Part shown: positions 1 through 9,095 of the stretch, piece by piece
Layout: every line of letters starts with the position of its first letter
Numbering within the stretch: position 1 is the first letter of the stretch
Source of the DNA: JAKQEM01 sp964391185
GTDB taxonomy: Bacteria > Patescibacteriota > Gracilibacteria > Peribacterales > Peribacteraceae
Direction of reading: 5' to 3'
DNA: 64,000 nucleotides
Assembly (NCBI GenBank): GCA_964391185.1
Contig: CAYMIX010000002.1
Location: 156,267-220,266 of the forward strand
Position numbers and translations under genes: made by a program
Notes under the pieces: model-generated
What the model was told of the DNA's origin: nothing
The model's database searches: none
Seen by the model: only the letters and a program-made list of their open reading frames with translations

Positions 1-798
1 TTCCGGGTGCAGCCAATTATCAGGCCATCGGACAAATAACTTCGGACGAACACCGACTGCGTTAGTTAATTGATCGAACCATGTTTTCCAATAAGCCAAC
101 TGATCGGGAGTCCATTCCGTACTGAGCACACTCGACTTCGCGCGGAATGACATGCCCTTTGTGCGACGTTCTATAAAGGTAAAGAGTGCACTGTTTTTAT
201 GAAGAAACACTTTGCCTGGGATTTTCCATGTTCCCTCGCCCGTTATTTGCTGCTTCAGTTTTGCATCGTCTGTCGTGAATACATCTCCGACGAGTTGCGC
301 CTTGGGATCCGCATCATTAATCACAAATTCGAGAATCACCAAAGAAGGCTGCAATGCGTTTGCGTGATGCAGGTAATTCCTCGTTTCTTGTTCGATGTTG
401 TAGCTGCTCACACCCATGTTCACCACGTTGTATTCAGGAAAATGTTCCTGAAGCACTGCAGGATTTGCTTCATTGTCTTCTACACCAAGCCCAAACGTCA
501 TCGAATCACCCAGGACTACGATATTCTTTTTGGAAGGATCGAGTGCTGGAGAACGGAAACCAAGATCATTCGTTGTGACGGTTTCTTTGTTATAGCCACG
601 CGTCTGATTGTTTGGAATGAGCTCAAAGATAAGGCCATCCACATCTGATGCCTGATGAAGATCGGGGTTGCGATGCATTGGCTGCAGGCCAGCAATACGC
701 ACAAATGCTTCGAGCAAAAGCCCCATGATGGCCAGTGAGATGACCAGAACCACAACATTGGCCGCGATTTTGCCGAGGCGACCCGCAAAAGAGGACAT
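1..798 (-). CDS. SGNH/GDSL-like hydrolase, 3' end cut off by the window edge
   Basis: The minus frame stays open from ATG at 798 to base 1, giving 266 codons without a stop, so the gene is real but partial. An N-terminal membrane anchor (about residues 10-35) is followed by the SGNH block I motif GDS at residues 97-99 and a conserved region with a FVIND motif. It is clearly paralogous to the hydrolase at 5676-6665: shared patterns include HQAS, GDSxTFG, FPEY and YNIEQ. Family members deacylate or acylate glycans or lipids at the cell surface. The catalytic Asp-x-x-His of block V would lie beyond the window. It diverges from the flippase at 832 across 33 bp, and a TATACT hexamer ends 6 nt before the ATG. 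The role in glycan O-acyl modification is inferred from the glycan neighbourhood. Confidence 0.85.
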   Translation of the reverse strand, partial: MSSFAGRLGKIAANVVVLVISLAIMGLLLEAFVRIAGLQPMHRNPDLHQASDVDGLIFELIPNNQTRGYNKETVTTNDLGFRSPALDPSKKNIVVLGDSMTFGLGVEDNEANPAVLQEHFPEYNVVNMGVSSYNIEQETRNYLHHANALQPSLVILEFVINDADPKAQLVGDVFTTDDAKLKQQITGEGTWKIPGKVFLHKNSALFTFIERRTKGMSFRAKSSVLSTEWTPDQLAYWKTWFDQLTNAVGVRPKLFVRWPDNWLHPE

Positions 799-804
799 GT
801 ACAC

Positions 805-810
805 AGTATA
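805..810 (-). promoter_or_regulatory. -10 hexamer TATACT, 6 nt before ATG
   Basis: On the minus strand TATACT is followed by six bases and the ATG at 798. No Shine-Dalgarno fits in between, so the mRNA is probably leaderless. No clear -35 is seen. Confidence 0.5.
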
Positions 811-817
811 GAGATGC

Positions 818-823
818 TATGAT
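818..823 (+). promoter_or_regulatory. -10 hexamer TATGAT, 8 nt before ATG
   Basis: TATGAT lies eight bases before the flippase ATG at 832 and divergent to the minus-strand hexamer at 805-810. It is consistent with a compact bidirectional leaderless promoter. Confidence 0.4.
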
Positions 824-831
824 AGGTTGGC

Positions 832-2226
832 ATGTCATTCCTCAAGCGTGTGCTGCGGCAGCTTTCGGCATCATCTTTTGTACGAAAGGTTGCGACTTTT
901 CAAATGGGATTCTTTGTGAGTTTGGCCGTAGGAATGGTGTCATCCGTCGTGTATCCGAAGTTACTCGGGCTCGAGCAATATGGACTGTACGCGGTGGTTT
1001 CTGCGTTCGCAGGACTGCTTTCGATTGCCGCTTCATTTGGCCAAGAAAACACACTCACGACATTCCTCTCTGAAGCTGTAGGAAAGAAAGATCCAACTGC
1101 CATCCGTCGTGTGCTTTCGTACTACGCCCAAGTCACACTGCTTTCGACGGTGATTTATATTGCACTGATGCTTCTCGCTCCATGGATTGCCAACTTACGA
1201 GGCGAAGGAGATATCGGAATGTATACGCGATGGATATTATTGAATGCCGCTTTGCAGGCTCCTGCGGTACTTCTGTTCATAACGCTCCAGCTCGCACATC
1301 GCATCAAACTGATTACCATCCTCGAAAACCTTCGCGTGATTCTGCAACTCGCGCTTTCTACTTTTCTCATTATTCAAGGACAGGGAATGATGGGAATTCT
1401 TGTAGGAACTGCGATAATTTCTGCAATCTACGTACCGCTCTCACTTGTACTGTATGCACGTTATGCACCTGAAGCAGGTCTCCCAGGACTTGTTGAAACC
1501 ATTCGCAGTATGACTGACAGAAAAACAGGAACGTACTTCGGTCAGGGTTTATGGATGTCTCTTGATCGCAGCGTAACGAGCAACTTGCACCCAAACATTT
1601 TGATCATGCTCATCAATGCGAGTGCGCCACTAGAAGTGGTGGGTATTGCACGCCTTGCCCTGCGCTTAGCACAACTCCCAAGTACATTCCTCACAGGAAG
1701 TATTTCACGTGTGGCGGCTGTTACTGTTCCACAATTACTCGCAAAAGACCGTAAAAACTTCGGACCGGCAGCTATCAGACTTATTCTCGGCTCTGTCGGC
1801 ATTCATGCTATGGCAATTATTGGCGCTGCTATCTGCGTTCCACCATTGGTTCCGTATGTATATGGACCAGAATTTATCGCCGTTGTTCCGGCATTTCTCA
1901 TTATGCTGCCGTTGAACCTCTTCACATCCTCACATGTGATTTCGATACCATTACTGCGTATCACGAAGAAGATTTACATGAACACGATCAACTTCGTGGT
2001 AGGTCTTGGCATTGCCATTGGATTATTCCTTGGACTCAGAACCATTATCGACCCTGTTCTCGCGTTTGGCATCGCTGTTCTGTACGTGCACGCACACGGA
2101 ATTCTCATTTACTTGTACGTGTGGCAGCAGGTATTTAAACGATTGCCAACCTTCAAAAGTCTCTCAAATGTGATTCGTACGGGTATTGGAATAAAACCTC
2201 ACGCAGCTTCGCCCGAAGAATTATGA
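832..2226 (+). CDS. polysaccharide flippase (MATE/Wzx-like superfamily)
   Basis: A 464-residue, highly hydrophobic protein with about twelve predicted membrane segments and an N-terminal region typical of oligosaccharide flippases. Such proteins move lipid-linked glycan units across the cytoplasmic membrane. The ATG at 832 is preceded by a -10-like hexamer. The stop overlaps the start of the following GT4 gene (ATGA), so the two are translationally coupled. The setting in a long glycosyltransferase cluster supports export of a surface glycan. Substrate cannot be told from sequence. Confidence 0.8.
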   Translation: MSFLKRVLRQLSASSFVRKVATFQMGFFVSLAVGMVSSVVYPKLLGLEQYGLYAVVSAFAGLLSIAASFGQENTLTTFLSEAVGKKDPTAIRRVLSYYAQVTLLSTVIYIALMLLAPWIANLRGEGDIGMYTRWILLNAALQAPAVLLFITLQLAHRIKLITILENLRVILQLALSTFLIIQGQGMMGILVGTAIISAIYVPLSLVLYARYAPEAGLPGLVETIRSMTDRKTGTYFGQGLWMSLDRSVTSNLHPNILIMLINASAPLEVVGIARLALRLAQLPSTFLTGSISRVAAVTVPQLLAKDRKNFGPAAIRLILGSVGIHAMAIIGAAICVPPLVPYVYGPEFIAVVPAFLIMLPLNLFTSSHVISIPLLRITKKIYMNTINFVVGLGIAIGLFLGLRTIIDPVLAFGIAVLYVHAHGILIYLYVWQQVFKRLPTFKSLSNVIRTGIGIKPHAASPEEL

Positions 2227-3365
2227 AGATACTCTTGGTAACAGACGGCTTGCCACCGCTGGTTTTGGGAGGCACTGGCAATATCGTCATGCAGATTGCA
2301 AAGGGACTTTCCAAAAATGGACACGATGTGAGCACGTTATCTTTCAGTGATAAACCAAAGCAATCGAAGCAACACTTCGAACTCCCCGCTCGAAGCACGC
2401 GATGGATGCATTATCGCAGTGTTTTTTCGAAGAAGCGCGAACAGGAAGTATTGAGAGTTATTGAAACGGTAAAACCAGACATCATCCACGCACACACCAT
2501 TGCGAATCAGGCTGGATATCGATGGATCAAGCCTGCACGTGAACGAGACATAGAAGTAATTATGACTGCGCACGATGTAGTGAACGTCGCATGTGGACGT
2601 GTAACAGGATTTGAAAAAGCGCTCTGGCTAAAGGACCTTTTACGCTGCAAATGGTCTTGGAATCCATTCCGAACATCCATCATCCGAAAGACATTGAATC
2701 AGCATGTGAAGGTGCTCACAGTCAGTGATGCACTACGCGAATTCATGACACGCAATGGTTTCACAAACCTCACGACTGTGCACAATGGAATTGATACAAA
2801 CTTCTGGAAACCAGAGGATCAAAAGAAGATTAGAACCACACTCGATCTTCCGTATGAAAAAACTATGTTCTTCCTCGCAGGGCGCCTGGGCATCGATAAA
2901 GGAACAGACTTGATTGTGAAGACACTGCCAAAAGATGCGCATTTGATCATCGCAGGCCGCGCACATCTCCCAAACTTCGCCCCCGTCAAAGATCGCCTAC
3001 ATTATTTTGCAAACCAAGGCCCAGCAGAAATGCGCGATCTCTATGCTGCATGCGACGCCGTACTCGTCCCATCACGTTGCTTGGATTGCTTCCCAACGAT
3101 GTGCTTGGAAGGAATGAGCTGTGAGCGCGCTATCCTTGCAACAAGCTGGGGCGGCTCCAAAGAAGCAGTGATCGATGGAAAAACCGGATGGGTGATGGAC
3201 CCGATGAATGAAGCTGCGTGGGCTGAAAAAATGCAGTGGTGTGTAGAGCAGCGCAGTACGCTCGGAAGCGTGGGGAAAGAAGGACGAAAGCATATGATAA
3301 AGAGCTTTGCTTTGCCGACTTTCTTAGATGAATTAGAAAATATGTATAATTCGTTAATTCGTTAA
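2223..3365 (+). CDS. GT4-family glycosyltransferase
   Basis: 380 residues with the two-Rossmann GT-B layout. The N-terminal acceptor domain begins with a KILLVTDGLPP strand and a GGTGN loop. The C-terminal donor domain carries the LAGRLGIDKG motif and a late EGMSCERAILATxxGG block with the E-x7-E type sugar-nucleotide region. It overlaps the flippase by four bases. Its last codons are written in an AATTCGTT word array that also supplies the stop, and it overlaps the convergent GtrA gene by 12 bp. Retaining transfer from an activated sugar is the family role; the sugar is unknown. Confidence 0.85.
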   Translation: MKILLVTDGLPPLVLGGTGNIVMQIAKGLSKNGHDVSTLSFSDKPKQSKQHFELPARSTRWMHYRSVFSKKREQEVLRVIETVKPDIIHAHTIANQAGYRWIKPARERDIEVIMTAHDVVNVACGRVTGFEKALWLKDLLRCKWSWNPFRTSIIRKTLNQHVKVLTVSDALREFMTRNGFTNLTTVHNGIDTNFWKPEDQKKIRTTLDLPYEKTMFFLAGRLGIDKGTDLIVKTLPKDAHLIIAGRAHLPNFAPVKDRLHYFANQGPAEMRDLYAACDAVLVPSRCLDCFPTMCLEGMSCERAILATSWGGSKEAVIDGKTGWVMDPMNEAAWAEKMQWCVEQRSTLGSVGKEGRKHMIKSFALPTFLDELENMYNSLIR

Positions 3366-3398
3366 TTCGTTGTTCGAATCACGAGTTAACGAATCACG
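3348..3398. repeat. word-array palindrome, AATTCGTT x3 with complementary arm
   Basis: Three exact tandem AATTCGTT units (3348-3371) face a right arm made of the related words CGAATCA and CGAGTTAA (3375-3398). The array carries the stop codons of both convergent genes (TAA at 3363 on plus, and the minus stop at 3354). It probably also acts as a bidirectional terminator hairpin. Confidence 0.7.
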
Positions 3399-3863
3399 TA
3401 TAGTACTAGATGTCGCAAACACAAACAGATGCAGCATTGAATAGTTCCAGAACATCACGCAGCCAACTGCGAGAATTTTTGACGCATTTGAAAGGAGTGT
3501 TGTCATATTCATATTCAGAAGATGCACACCCAATGTAATAAAAAGCGCCGTCAGTCCGACGTTCAGCAAAAACGCGATGCCGTACACGATTCCAAAACGA
3601 ACAACCTGCGCAGTGGTCTTCCCTCCTCTTCCGCGGAACGTGACGAATTTGTTCATCAGGAACACTGTGGCGAGTGCGAGTGGCGCAGAGAAGATGCTCG
3701 CAAAACGAGGGTCGATGTACGTATAGGCAATAATGAGATTGAATCCTGTGAAATCAACGATGAATGCTGTCCCTCCAGCGAGACCAAATTTTATTATTTG
3801 CCCGAGGTGCGTGCGCATCCATGTATTCATAACAGATACATGCTTCCCGAGTATCGACACCAT
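3354..3863 (-). CDS. GtrA-family membrane protein
   Basis: About 169 residues with four hydrophobic segments. The family signature is seen in FGLAGGTAFIVDFTGFNL near the N-terminus and in the TFRGRGG loop. GtrA proteins are small four-helix membrane proteins thought to help flip or present polyprenyl-linked sugars. ATG at 3863 is preferred to the upstream TTG at 3869. The C-terminal tail (DSLTRDSNNELTN) is encoded by the word array it shares with the convergent GT4 gene, so its end was likely set by that repeat. Confidence 0.8.
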   Translation of the reverse strand: MVSILGKHVSVMNTWMRTHLGQIIKFGLAGGTAFIVDFTGFNLIIAYTYIDPRFASIFSAPLALATVFLMNKFVTFRGRGGKTTAQVVRFGIVYGIAFLLNVGLTALFITLGVHLLNMNMTTLLSNASKILAVGCVMFWNYSMLHLFVFATSSTIRDSLTRDSNNELTN

Positions 3864-3905
3864 AGTCAATGGCGCTCATGTGCAAATTTGCATACGATGC
3901 GCCCT

Positions 3906-5672
3906 ATGCAACGCATCCTTGAGGCCCTGCGCCAATTCTTCGCACAACAAAAATGGATTGCCTGGCTTCTGAGTGCATCCATTATTAAAGGCTTTGCGGA
4001 CCTTGGCCGCCTTATTTGGTTTTATCTCGCGAACAATCCTATCAACTGGGATTCAATGGTATACCTGACCATCGGACGTGGAATTCTCAATGGAATGCTC
4101 CCGTACACGGGGCTGTACGAACAAAAGCCACCGGGCATATTTTTGATTTCTGCACTCAGTTTGTTCATGACTGATGACGAGCGGTTTGGCTTATGGATTC
4201 AAGTAATTTTACAGCTCGCGATCCCCGTCATGTTTGCATGGGCTGCATATGCCATCGTCAAAAAAACTGCAGAACAATGGGCAACATTTGCGTTACTCAG
4301 TGGGCTAGCATTTGGACTGACTGTGTCGCTCTATGCGGAATCACGTAGTATCGCATTCCAAACAGAAGGCTTCGGTATTTTCTTCGCGCTCATCTACATC
4401 ATCAGCATCGTGCTCCCCGGACGAATGACACTCGTGCGAACGCTCGTTGCTGCACTCGGTATTCTTGGAGCTGTAGGAATGAAAGAGCCGTTCTTGTTAT
4501 CTGTAATTGCAGCAGCGCTCGTTCTACGCGAAGAAGAACTCTCCACATGGAAATCATTCCTCAAACAATTCATCATCCCATTTATTATCGCAGCCATAAG
4601 CGGCCTCGCGATTATGGCGATGCTCGGATATCTGCACGGATATTTCACCGTTCATTTGCCCTTTATTTTCAATTCACGCTTAAGCGAAGGACTGCCTATT
4701 CCATTGCGCGGACTCGCAGTCGGCCATGTGTTTATAGATACGTTTATCGCCCCGATGTCGCTCTTTGGAATCCTGATGGGATTCATCGTCTACTACACAA
4801 TGCGCCGACCAGATATTTCACTTAAACAGAATGCCTCGTCTGCTCTGTATTTTTTGCTGAGCATCATCGCGATTACGTGTATTTGGTACATTTTGGAGAT
4901 CTCAGATTTCGCTCCACGAATGGAATGGCTGAAGGCTGACATTCTCCACCAGACAATTCGCAATTTCTTTGATGGACCATTGATGACTATCTGGAGGCGA
5001 ATAGTTGTCAGTGTTCTCGCTCTCCTGTCTGTAGGAGCATTGTTCGCTGCTCCACGAGTAACGCGCTCCTGGTTTATTACTCTCATGGCGAGCTTTTACC
5101 TTGTTTCACTCGCTGCAGCAGTCGGAGGATTTTTCGGTTCGCACATGCTGTTCGCACTGCCTCTCTACTGTGCACTCTTTTTTGTCATGCTCCGTAAGTT
5201 CGAGCAATTCTCTCGCCCTGAACTCTTTAAGGTGATATTCGCCAGCATTCTCGTTGCGACTTCGTTTGTTACTTTCCCTGGAGATCACTACGAGATACTA
5301 AAAAAATCTATTCCGCATAATGCTGAATCGAACAAAGAACTCGGCGAAGCATTCGATAACATTATGCAAGGATGCGGAATCAAAGATTACTTTGTGATCG
5401 GCGACGGCTCTTTTCTTACCAGTCACACACACTATTCCCCAATGGGACCGCTCGCGTTCCAGCTCCCGTTCATGTCGGATGATCATCCAATGCTTTATGA
5501 GTACTACAATAAAGGCTTAACGACGGGCCAAATGGCCGTGCTTATAGAAAATGCACGCAACTATAATGAAGCCGCGTATTACTTAGACATGAACGGTTTT
5601 ACGACACAAAGACCACCTTGTGCTGGATCCCATCGTCTTCCTACGAAATACTTGCTGTACTTCCGCTCCTAA
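3906..5672 (+). CDS. GT-C fold glycosyltransferase, ArnT/PMT-like membrane protein
   Basis: 588 residues, about eleven membrane helices, with an NWDSMVYL acidic loop after the first helix and an EQKPPG motif. These are typical of dolichyl/undecaprenyl-phosphate-sugar dependent GT-C transferases (ArnT/PMT superfamily). ATG at 3906 is chosen because a TACGAT hexamer at 3893-3898 lies 7 nt upstream; ATG at 3897 would overlap that hexamer. Four bases separate it from the SGNH hydrolase, so the two form an operon. It likely transfers a lipid-linked sugar at the outer membrane face. Confidence 0.75.
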   Translation: MQRILEALRQFFAQQKWIAWLLSASIIKGFADLGRLIWFYLANNPINWDSMVYLTIGRGILNGMLPYTGLYEQKPPGIFLISALSLFMTDDERFGLWIQVILQLAIPVMFAWAAYAIVKKTAEQWATFALLSGLAFGLTVSLYAESRSIAFQTEGFGIFFALIYIISIVLPGRMTLVRTLVAALGILGAVGMKEPFLLSVIAAALVLREEELSTWKSFLKQFIIPFIIAAISGLAIMAMLGYLHGYFTVHLPFIFNSRLSEGLPIPLRGLAVGHVFIDTFIAPMSLFGILMGFIVYYTMRRPDISLKQNASSALYFLLSIIAITCIWYILEISDFAPRMEWLKADILHQTIRNFFDGPLMTIWRRIVVSVLALLSVGALFAAPRVTRSWFITLMASFYLVSLAAAVGGFFGSHMLFALPLYCALFFVMLRKFEQFSRPELFKVIFASILVATSFVTFPGDHYEILKKSIPHNAESNKELGEAFDNIMQGCGIKDYFVIGDGSFLTSHTHYSPMGPLAFQLPFMSDDHPMLYEYYNKGLTTGQMAVLIENARNYNEAAYYLDMNGFTTQRPPCAGSHRLPTKYLLYFRS

Positions 5673-5675
5673 GAA

Positions 5676-6665
5676 ATGTCTCCAAAGCTTCGATCATTGG
5701 CTCTGAATGTCAGCGTTCTACTCATCACATGCATTGTGATTGAACTATTACTCGAAGTAGCTCTCCGTGTGACGTTTATTCAACCGATGAATATCGTGCA
5801 ACCGAGCATCCACCAGGCGAGTGCAGTCGAGGGGCTCGTGTATGAACTGAAACCAAATGTGAATACTGATGGATATGGCAAAGAACATATCGAAACGAAT
5901 AGCGCTGGATATCGATCCCCTGAGCGTGACCCATCGAAGCCAATCATCGCGATGGTGGGAGACTCCTATACATTTGGACACGGAGTGAATAATGACGAAA
6001 CAAACCCTGCCTATCTGCAGAAAGAATTCCCGGAATACTACGTGCTCAATGCAGGTGTTGATGGCTATAACATTGAGCAACAGGCGCTCACGATGCGCAG
6101 CAAAATCGCACCATTAAAACCAGAAGTGGTAGTCGTGGAATTCGTGTTTAACGACATGGTTCCTAAAGGATTTGTAAATGATGACGGCACCATCAATGTC
6201 GGCGTAGGAACCAAAGAAGAACAGGATGCGAATCTCAAAGAAGCAATCACGCAGAAAGGATTGATCAATTTCCCTGGAAAATATTTCCTACAGAAGCACA
6301 GTGCTGTCTTTAACTTTATCGAACGCACAACCAAAGGCCTCCCCTTCCGTAAAAAGACCGTAGATACAACAGATCCAATCGTTGCAAAGGACCTCGCATT
6401 CTATGATGAATGGTTCACAGAACTTGATGCCGCTATCGAAACGCCAAATAAGATTTTTGTTATCTGGCCGGAAAGTAATCTGCACGAAGAATCACGTCAC
6501 TTTTTGCGCGAGCTCGCGGAGGAGCATAACTTCGTCGTCATCGATTTGTATGACACGCTGGGCAACGGTTACGCGCACTTGGGCTGGGATTACCATCCAC
6601 GTGCGAGCGTGCATGAGGCGGTCGCTCAAACGATTGCTGAGACGATCCACTCGATCTTAGAGTAA
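5676..6665 (+). CDS. membrane-anchored SGNH/GDSL-like hydrolase
   Basis: 329 residues. An N-terminal anchor (about 8-32) precedes an extracellular SGNH domain: block I GDSYTFG with the nucleophile Ser at 97, a VFND block III-like motif, and a C-terminal WDYHP Asp-x-x-His pair. The family includes AlgX/AlgJ-like O-acetyl transfer proteins and esterases. It is a full-length paralogue of the truncated gene at 1-798. It follows the GT-C gene after 3 bp and converges on the gene at 6657 with a 9-bp overlap. Esterase or acyltransferase activity on a surface glycan is inferred. Confidence 0.8.
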   Translation: MSPKLRSLALNVSVLLITCIVIELLLEVALRVTFIQPMNIVQPSIHQASAVEGLVYELKPNVNTDGYGKEHIETNSAGYRSPERDPSKPIIAMVGDSYTFGHGVNNDETNPAYLQKEFPEYYVLNAGVDGYNIEQQALTMRSKIAPLKPEVVVVEFVFNDMVPKGFVNDDGTINVGVGTKEEQDANLKEAITQKGLINFPGKYFLQKHSAVFNFIERTTKGLPFRKKTVDTTDPIVAKDLAFYDEWFTELDAAIETPNKIFVIWPESNLHEESRHFLRELAEEHNFVVIDLYDTLGNGYAHLGWDYHPRASVHEAVAQTIAETIHSILE

Positions 6666-9065
6666 TCGCGTGTCTGTCTTCTCGATGAGCATACGCAGAC
6701 TATCTGCAAAGAGCGTCGCGTAGGTAATTTTAAGCGTGACTGCATGCTTTCCTCCTGGCACAGGGACAGCGAAGAACATTGCATCGGCAATGCCTGTCTG
6801 CACTTCCTCGCCATCGACATATGCGCGCCATCCTGGGAGTCGTGGAAGGAGCACCGAAAGATAGCCACTTACTTCTGTATCGACAGCGATATCAATAGAC
6901 GTGCTCAGATGTTCAATCACTTCCACCTCACCCGGTACTTGTGAACGTTCGCCGTATGCGCAGCTGTTGCATTCGATAATTGTCGGGTCGACGGATTGCG
7001 CATCACGAACGTATGCGATAGCAGCATCTTCATCCACATTTTGAATGCGTATATGTGATGGCATGTATGCGATCGGCATCGTGTCAGGCAATCGATAAAG
7101 TTTGATATCGGGGAGACGCTCTACGAATGAGAGTGATTTCTCATAGATAAATGGCGACGGCATGTCCCACACCGATGAAACATATTCCACACCGAGGCGC
7201 TGAAGTAATGGGAGGCGCTGTGCAATCTTCTGAATCTTTTCTTCAGGAGTGATTTTCTCGAGCGTCAGACGTTCTGCAGATGGAGCCGGTGCACTCGTAC
7301 TCCCGAGAGCTGCGAGTAGCCTCGCCATGCGTGTTGGCTGAATCGGCTGATAGAAATCGATACTGTGAACATGTGCAAGCGCCTGAGTATTTGGCACAAG
7401 CAAACCAATTTGATAGCGAATGCGCTCACGTGGATCATCTCCATATACTCCCGTACGAACTGTTTGATCTGCAATGCCTGGAAGAATGGGGAAGACAATC
7501 GCTTCACCAAGCAAAGCATTAGTCCACGTATCTAGAGCTTCAGTAAGGTCAGTGTATTTTGGCTGTGGATGATGAAAGAAAAACGACGGAATAAGCGACA
7601 CAACCGAGAGCACTGCGAGCACCGGAAGCTTTTCTTTTGCCGTAGGAAGAATGTTTTTAAATGCCCAACCCGTCACAAGAAGTCCCGCTAATGGGAATGT
7701 GAATTGTAATTGCAATGGCGAGAAATTCTCAGCTCCCTGCTTCCACAATTGAACGATGTATTGATGATAATACTCAAGTGAGAGACCGGATGTTTGCGCG
7801 TAGTAATGTGCATCAAAATATTGCTGTGCAGCAGCGATAATCTGCTGACCAAAGATGAGATCGGTAACAGTCACAATAGCTGCGGCACCGGCGACAATGC
7901 TTCCGATAGTGAGAAAAGTACTCCCGATGCCACGTACGTATGTTGTGCGGCCATCTTGGATGTCATCAGCGGCAGTGGCAATCACCACGCCGATTGCGGC
8001 ATATGCGACAAAGAGCCACCTGCGTGGCGCACGGAGGAAACTAAAGAATGGCAGCGATTGAATGAGTGCGTAGAGCGGAGAATGTGGAAGCACAATAATG
8101 AAGCACAGCGCGAGCCCGATAAGCGTCCACTTGAGCTTTCGATCACGTTGGAGAATTCCAACGCTCAGTAAAGCGAGCCCCGCTGCACCGAAAAATAGTA
8201 AGCCAACTTCCCCCGGAACAAACGGAATCGTCATGTACGGGAAGAGTGCTGTATAGATACTCGATAACGTAAGTGCAGCCTTCCCGGCGGCATCGACACT
8301 GAGTCCGCCAGAACGCTCAGAAAGGCTTAGATATGAGAATGCAGGAACCAATCGAATAAGACCGAAGAGGGACCCCATGATCGTTCCGATTGTGTAGATA
8401 ACTGTTGGCTGTAACCGTTTGAATACTGTTCCTGATGATCTATATGCATCGACGAGTAGCACGACACCCGTTGCAACAATCAACAATGGGACGAAGTTAA
8501 AGTGACCCGCAAGCCATCCATCTGCGACAAGGAGAATAGTGAAAAGCAATGTTCGCCAAGGATTCGTACGACCAAAGGAAACATTCAGCAGAAGCGCAGG
8601 GAATAATGCGAGTGTGAGTGGGAACGCATAATCACCATCAGCTACCCAAAAGAATGCGCCGACATATACGAGCCCTCCGATAAATGAAGCGATGTCACTG
8701 CGCCCAAGACGCTTGAGGTACAGCGCAAAAAACCATCCACTGAGGACCGTGTAGAAATAACAAATCCAAGCGAGTGCTAAGAATTCATTGAAGAATACGC
8801 GTGCGAGATGTGCAATCGGATCCAACGTTCCATACGTAGTAATCCACGGGAACCCTCGGCCGCTTAATGGATCTGCAACGAGTGACGAAATATTAAACGG
8901 CCATATCGCACCAAGGGCAGGATAGCTAAAACCGAGTGTGTCCCCTGGCGCATATACGCGAATGCCAAGCATCAATAAAATATATAAGGGCAAAAAAATC
9001 ACCGCATACGATAAAAGCAACGCGACGCGCGGATGGTTTTTAGCCCAATCTAAAATAGACTGCAT
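6657..9065 (-). CDS. YfhO-like large polytopic membrane protein
   Basis: 802 residues. About twelve to thirteen membrane helices fill the first two thirds and a soluble C-terminal domain fills the rest, ending in a GWRAYVDGE motif shared with the YfhO/GT-C-like family. Such proteins are implicated in glycosylation of lipoteichoic acid or other surface polymers. It shares a palindromic bidirectional promoter with the GT2 gene at 9096. Catalytic residues cannot be assigned with confidence. Confidence 0.7.
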   Translation of the reverse strand: MQSILDWAKNHPRVALLLSYAVIFLPLYILLMLGIRVYAPGDTLGFSYPALGAIWPFNISSLVADPLSGRGFPWITTYGTLDPIAHLARVFFNEFLALAWICYFYTVLSGWFFALYLKRLGRSDIASFIGGLVYVGAFFWVADGDYAFPLTLALFPALLLNVSFGRTNPWRTLLFTILLVADGWLAGHFNFVPLLIVATGVVLLVDAYRSSGTVFKRLQPTVIYTIGTIMGSLFGLIRLVPAFSYLSLSERSGGLSVDAAGKAALTLSSIYTALFPYMTIPFVPGEVGLLFFGAAGLALLSVGILQRDRKLKWTLIGLALCFIIVLPHSPLYALIQSLPFFSFLRAPRRWLFVAYAAIGVVIATAADDIQDGRTTYVRGIGSTFLTIGSIVAGAAAIVTVTDLIFGQQIIAAAQQYFDAHYYAQTSGLSLEYYHQYIVQLWKQGAENFSPLQLQFTFPLAGLLVTGWAFKNILPTAKEKLPVLAVLSVVSLIPSFFFHHPQPKYTDLTEALDTWTNALLGEAIVFPILPGIADQTVRTGVYGDDPRERIRYQIGLLVPNTQALAHVHSIDFYQPIQPTRMARLLAALGSTSAPAPSAERLTLEKITPEEKIQKIAQRLPLLQRLGVEYVSSVWDMPSPFIYEKSLSFVERLPDIKLYRLPDTMPIAYMPSHIRIQNVDEDAAIAYVRDAQSVDPTIIECNSCAYGERSQVPGEVEVIEHLSTSIDIAVDTEVSGYLSVLLPRLPGWRAYVDGEEVQTGIADAMFFAVPVPGGKHAVTLKITYATLFADSLRMLIEKTDTRLL

Positions 9066-9095
9066 TCGGGCTCAGTATATCTCTATACTGCGTCT
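9066..9095. promoter_or_regulatory. bidirectional leaderless promoter with paired TATACT boxes
   Basis: The 30-bp gap contains CAGTATA and TATACTG facing each other around a TCTC centre. TATACT at 9084-9089 is 6 nt from the plus ATG (9096). The complementary box at 9074-9079 is 8 nt from the minus ATG (9065). Both start codons sit where transcription should begin, so both mRNAs are probably leaderless, and the two polymerase sites overlap. Confidence 0.6.

Noticed and set aside
199..845. Plus-strand frames at 199-648 and 354-578 and minus frames at 516-845
   Set aside because: They are shadows of the truncated SGNH gene, whose minus frame is open over 1-798 and has clear family motifs.
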